Assembly (NCBI GenBank): GCA_021639365.1
Contig: JAJXHK010000014.1
Span: forward strand, 1 to 43,464
Direction: 5' to 3'
Source of the DNA: Collinsella aerofaciens
Lineage (GTDB): Bacteria; Actinomycetota; Coriobacteriia; Coriobacteriales; Coriobacteriaceae
DNA: 43,464 nt
Below are positions 40,371 through 43,464 of the stretch, one piece after another. How positions within the stretch are numbered: the stretch's first letter is position 1; each line of letters opens with the position of its first letter. The notes beneath the pieces are model-generated. The model did not search any database and was not told the DNA's origin. It saw only the letters and a program-made list of their open reading frames with translations. The position numbers were made by a program, and so were the translations under genes.

Positions 40371-43112
40371 GTGGCAGACGATACCAACAATAACGAGGGT
40401 ATGGGCGAGGCCGGCGATGCCGGCATGCCCGACGATCTGAAGCGCCTGCTTGCCCGTGCTGAGCAGGGCGAGGACGGCGATCCTGACGCCTATAACCCCG
40501 ATGCCGATGATGATGAGGAAGAGGACGACGACGGTGAGCTCGAGGAGAGCTTTGGCGAAGTCGATCGTGGCGCCTCGGCCGGCGAGGATATAAACGGCGG
40601 CCAGCTCCAGATTTCGGAGTTTGGCCGCGAGATGAAGCAGTCATTTATCGAGTATTCGATGTCGGTCATCACGGCGCGCGCCCTGCCGGACGTGCGCGAC
40701 GGCTTAAAGCCGGTGCACCGCCGCATCCTGTACGCGATGAACGAGAGCGGCATCTACCCCAACCGTCCGCACAAGAAGTCCGCTTGGACGGTCGGCGAAG
40801 TTATCGGTAAGTACCATCCGCACGGTGACTCCGCGGTCTACGAGGCAATGGTTCGCCTGGCGCAGTGGTTCTCCATGCGCACGCCGCTCATCGACGGCCA
40901 CGGCAACTTCGGCAACATCGACGGCGACGGCGCCGCTGCCATGCGTTACACCGAGAGCCGCCTGGCAAAGCCCGCCATGGAGCTGCTGCGTGACCTGCAG
41001 AAGGATACCGTCGACTGGCAGCCCAACTACGACGAATCGCTCGCCGAGCCTCAGGCGCTGCCCGCGCGCTTCCCCAATCTGCTGGTCAACGGCAGCCAGG
41101 GCATCGCCGTCGGCATGGCCACCAACATCGCCCCGCACAACCTCACCGAGGCGATTGAGGCCACCTGCTACCTGATCGATAATCCCGACGCCACTGTCGA
41201 CGAGCTCATGCAGATCATGCCCGGTCCGGACTTCCCCACCGGCGCCATCATCATGGGCAGCGCCGGCATTAAGCAGAGCTACGAGACCGGCCGCGGCTCC
41301 ATTACCGTGCGCGCCAAGGCCCACGTGGAATCCACCAAGACCGGCCGCAACCGCCTGATCTTTACCGAGATTCCCTACATGGTCAACAAGGGCACCCTGC
41401 AGGAGAAGATCGCCCAGCTCGTCAACGACAAGCGCATCGAGGGCATCTCGGACATGCGCGATGAGTCCAACCAGAAGGGCATCCGTCTGGTCATCGAGCT
41501 CAAGAAGGGCGTCATTCCGCAGGTCGTGCTCAACAACCTGTATAAGTACACCTCGCTGCAGACGACCTTCGGCGCCAACAACCTGGCGCTCGTCAACGGC
41601 GTTCCCAAATGCCTGAGCCTGCGCGAGATGCTGCAGCACTACATCGATCACCAGGTCGACGTCGTCACCCGCCGCACCCGCTTCGACCTTAAGAAGGCCC
41701 AGGCCCGCGCGCATATCCTCGAGGGCTACCTGATGGCTCTCGACCATATCGACGAGGTCATCAGCATCATCCGCTCCTCGCAGACCGATTCCGAGGCCAG
41801 CAGCCGCCTGATCGAGCGCTTTGGCTTTACGCCCGAGCAGACCACGGCCATCCTCGAGATGAAGCTGCGCCGCCTGACCGGCCTGGAGCGCGACAAGATT
41901 CAGGAAGAGCTGGACGGTTTGCGCCGCGCCATCGCCTACTACGAGGACCTGTTGGCGCACGAGGAGAAGATCCTGGGCGTCATCAAGGAAGAGATGCGCG
42001 AGATCTCCAAGAAGTTCGGCGATAAGCGCCGCACCGAGATCAGCCATGTCGAGAAGGACCTGGATGTCGAGGACCTCATTGCTGACGAGGACATGGTCGT
42101 GACCATCACCCACACCGGCTACGTCAAGCGCATCCCGGTGGCCGCCTACCGCGCCCAGAAGCGCGGCGGCAAGGGCGTGTCGGGCGTCAACCTCAAAGAG
42201 GACGATGTCATCGACGAGATGTTCATCGCGTCCACGCACGAGTACGTGCTGTTCTTCTCGAGCAAGGGCAAGGTCTATCGCCTGAAGGTGCACGAGCTGC
42301 CGGTGGGTACGCGCCAGGCGCGCGGTACCGCGATCGTCAACCTGCTGCCCTTCGAGGAGGGCGAGAAGATCGCGAGTGTCATCAGCTGCCGTGAGTTCCC
42401 TGCCGACGAGTACCTGATGTTTGCCACCAAGGGCGGCATGGTCAAGAAGACCGTGATGAGCGCATATGACCGCAGCCGTCGCGACGGCCTGATCGCTATC
42501 AACCTGCGTGACGACGACGCGCTGCTGAACGTGCGCCGCGTGCGCGAGGGCGACAAGATTATCCTGGCCACCACCGCGGGCAAGGCGATCATGTTCTCCG
42601 GGGAGCAGGTGCGCGCCACCGGCCGCGATACCAGCGGCGTTCGCGGTATCGGTATGAAGGACGGCGTGAGCGTTCTGGGCATGGAAGTCACTAACGGCAA
42701 CGGCGATCTATTCGTCATCACCGAGCGCGGCTACGGCAAGCGCACGCCGGTCGCGGACTACCCGGAGCAGAATCGCGGCGGCCAGGGCGTCTACACCATC
42801 CAAATGACCGAGCGTAAGGGTAACCTCGCGGCCATGAAGACGGTGGGCCCGCAGCACGAGCTGTTCATCGTGACGGAGGGCGCGACGGTCATTCGCGTCA
42901 AGACCGATGAGATTAGCCAGACTGGCCGCGCTACCCAGGGCGTCAAGATGATGACCGTCGACGACAACGACCGCGTATGCGCCGTAGCCCGCATGACGGC
43001 CGCCAAGGAAAAGCCCGAAGGCGAAGGCGCCGAGGCCGCAGCCGAAACCGAAGAGGCCCCAGTCGACCTAGGCGACGGTAACGACATGCCAGAGGATCTC
43101 CTCGACGAGTAA
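40371..43112 (+). CDS. gyrA: DNA gyrase subunit A
   Basis: 913-residue cleavage-ligation subunit. After an unusual acidic N-terminal extension (about 1-75, with AYNPDADDDEEEDDDGELEE), the standard start appears as EMKQSFIEYSMSVITARALPDVRDGLKPVHRR. The quinolone region reads HPHGDSAVYEAMVRLAQ: Ser and Glu occupy the two main positions (as in susceptible gram-positive bacteria). The catalytic Tyr is in AMRYTESRL. The C-terminal beta-pinwheel includes the gyrase box-like QKRGGKG, and an acidic Glu/Ala tail follows. GTG start with AGGAGG 4 nt upstream. It ends at the terminator at 43,153. Confidence 0.98.
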   Translation: MADDTNNNEGMGEAGDAGMPDDLKRLLARAEQGEDGDPDAYNPDADDDEEEDDDGELEESFGEVDRGASAGEDINGGQLQISEFGREMKQSFIEYSMSVITARALPDVRDGLKPVHRRILYAMNESGIYPNRPHKKSAWTVGEVIGKYHPHGDSAVYEAMVRLAQWFSMRTPLIDGHGNFGNIDGDGAAAMRYTESRLAKPAMELLRDLQKDTVDWQPNYDESLAEPQALPARFPNLLVNGSQGIAVGMATNIAPHNLTEAIEATCYLIDNPDATVDELMQIMPGPDFPTGAIIMGSAGIKQSYETGRGSITVRAKAHVESTKTGRNRLIFTEIPYMVNKGTLQEKIAQLVNDKRIEGISDMRDESNQKGIRLVIELKKGVIPQVVLNNLYKYTSLQTTFGANNLALVNGVPKCLSLREMLQHYIDHQVDVVTRRTRFDLKKAQARAHILEGYLMALDHIDEVISIIRSSQTDSEASSRLIERFGFTPEQTTAILEMKLRRLTGLERDKIQEELDGLRRAIAYYEDLLAHEEKILGVIKEEMREISKKFGDKRRTEISHVEKDLDVEDLIADEDMVVTITHTGYVKRIPVAAYRAQKRGGKGVSGVNLKEDDVIDEMFIASTHEYVLFFSSKGKVYRLKVHELPVGTRQARGTAIVNLLPFEEGEKIASVISCREFPADEYLMFATKGGMVKKTVMSAYDRSRRDGLIAINLRDDDALLNVRRVREGDKIILATTAGKAIMFSGEQVRATGRDTSGVRGIGMKDGVSVLGMEVTNGNGDLFVITERGYGKRTPVADYPEQNRGGQGVYTIQMTERKGNLAAMKTVGPQHELFIVTEGATVIRVKTDEISQTGRATQGVKMMTVDDNDRVCAVARMTAAKEKPEGEGAEAAAETEEAPVDLGDGNDMPEDLLDE

Positions 43113-43152
43113 GAGGAATCGGCTGGTAGAAAATATCAGACCCCATATATCG

Positions 43153-43185
43153 GCGGTCGGCGCACTGCGCGCCGACCGCTTTTTT
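43153..43185 (+). terminator. Terminator of gyrA
   Basis: GCGGTCGGCG / CGCCGACCGC stem with a short loop is followed by T6. Confidence 0.92.
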
Positions 43186-43203
43186 GACAACCTTGGGACT
43201 CGC

Positions 43204-43341
43204 GTTCGCCCCGGTCGCGCGGCGGCATGTGAAGTCGATCGCGAGTTCCGCACGAGCCGGAGAGCACTTAATGTGCTCTCCGTGCGAGTCAGGACTGTCC
43301 GAGCAGGCGACTTCACATGCCACCGCGCGACCGGGGCGAAC
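43204..43341. repeat. Large near-perfect inverted repeat before tRNA-Ile
   Basis: Two 34-bp arms (43,204-43,237 and 43,308-43,341) are complementary at 33 of 34 positions. The 70-bp centre holds its own 10-bp hairpin (CGGAGAGCAC at 43,258-43,267 with GTGCTCTCCG at 43,273-43,282, loop TTAAT). No coding sequence inside. It lies between the gyrA terminator and the tRNA-Ile promoter. It could be a palindromic repeat unit or a non-autonomous mobile element. No target-site duplication is obvious. Confidence 0.8.
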
Positions 43342-43368
43342 AACCCCCAAAGTTTTTCAAAAAAGTTG

Positions 43369-43398
43369 TTGACGCGCGCGTAACGACTCGTCTAATAT
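43369..43398 (+). promoter_or_regulatory. Promoter of tRNA-Ile
   Basis: TTGACG (43,369-43,374) and TAATAT (43,393-43,398) with 18 bp between. The -10 box ends 14 bp before the tRNA. Confidence 0.8.
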
Positions 43399-43412
43399 AT
43401 CCCTTGCGCGAT

Positions 43413-43464
43413 GGACCTGTAGCTCAGTTGGTTAGAGCGTCCGGCTGATAACCGGGAGGTCACA
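43413..43464 (+). tRNA. tRNA-Ile (anticodon GAT), cut by the window end
   Basis: GGACCTGTAGCTCAGTTGG is followed by the anticodon loop CTGATAA (GAT) and the start of the variable loop and T-arm. The 3' part lies outside the window. A tRNA-Ile after gyrA is common in actinobacteria and other gram-positive bacteria. Confidence 0.95.

Overview
The window is GC-rich bacterial chromosome spanning a replication origin. The origin neighbourhood (rpmH-rnpA-yidD-yidC-khpB-rsmG-parA-parB reading left, dnaA-dnaN-recF-dciA-gyrB-gyrA-tRNA-Ile reading right), frequent GTG/TTG starts with strong Shine-Dalgarno sequences, a PafB/PafC-like WYL pair and an LPATG adhesin point to an actinobacterium. My best guess is class Coriobacteriia, Collinsella or a close relative. 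The genus is inference from gene content and style, not from a marker comparison.

Left part (1-12,070): a gene remnant and tRNA-derived debris next to tRNA-Lys, then mostly minus-strand housekeeping and accessory genes. These are an M29 aminopeptidase, purC with a small membrane protein, an OmpR-type response regulator and histidine kinase pair, a Tat-type lipoprotein overlapping a TSCPD protein, a periplasmic solute-binding protein translationally coupled to a membrane diguanylate cyclase, purB and tRNA-Gly. Middle part (12,070-25,300): a 1143-residue thioester-domain, Cna-B-repeat, LPATG surface adhesin; a small membrane protein; a very large M28-peptidase-like membrane protein split by a long acidic linker; two overlapping WYL regulators; a DinG-type helicase-exonuclease; and ddl.

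Origin part (25,300-43,464): rlmN; then the minus-strand partition operon (rsmG, parA, parB and a small parB-coupled membrane protein) with three perfect parS sites between rsmG and parA; then khpB, yidC, yidD, rnpA and rpmH behind a clear sigma70-type promoter. Replication genes read rightward from about 31,980. The first is not dnaA but a GHKL ATPase with a Gln-rich linker and a C-terminal winged-helix-like domain. A 14-bp DnaA-box-like sequence occurs twice upstream of that gene and once, inverted, just after dnaA. The dnaA-dnaN gap ends in an AT-rich stretch, so oriC is bipartite or lies in that gap. Gene direction diverges here, as expected for leading-strand coding.

Most notable: (1) the GHKL-winged-helix gene immediately upstream of dnaA; (2) two related palindrome-rich elements, one beside each complete tRNA gene, whose ends mimic tRNA 3' ends; (3) an M28-like protein whose catalytic glutamate appears replaced and whose domain is interrupted by hundreds of acidic residues; (4) the substrate-binding protein plus diguanylate cyclase pair; (5) the small membrane protein coupled to parB; (6) large inverted repeats flanking gyrA.
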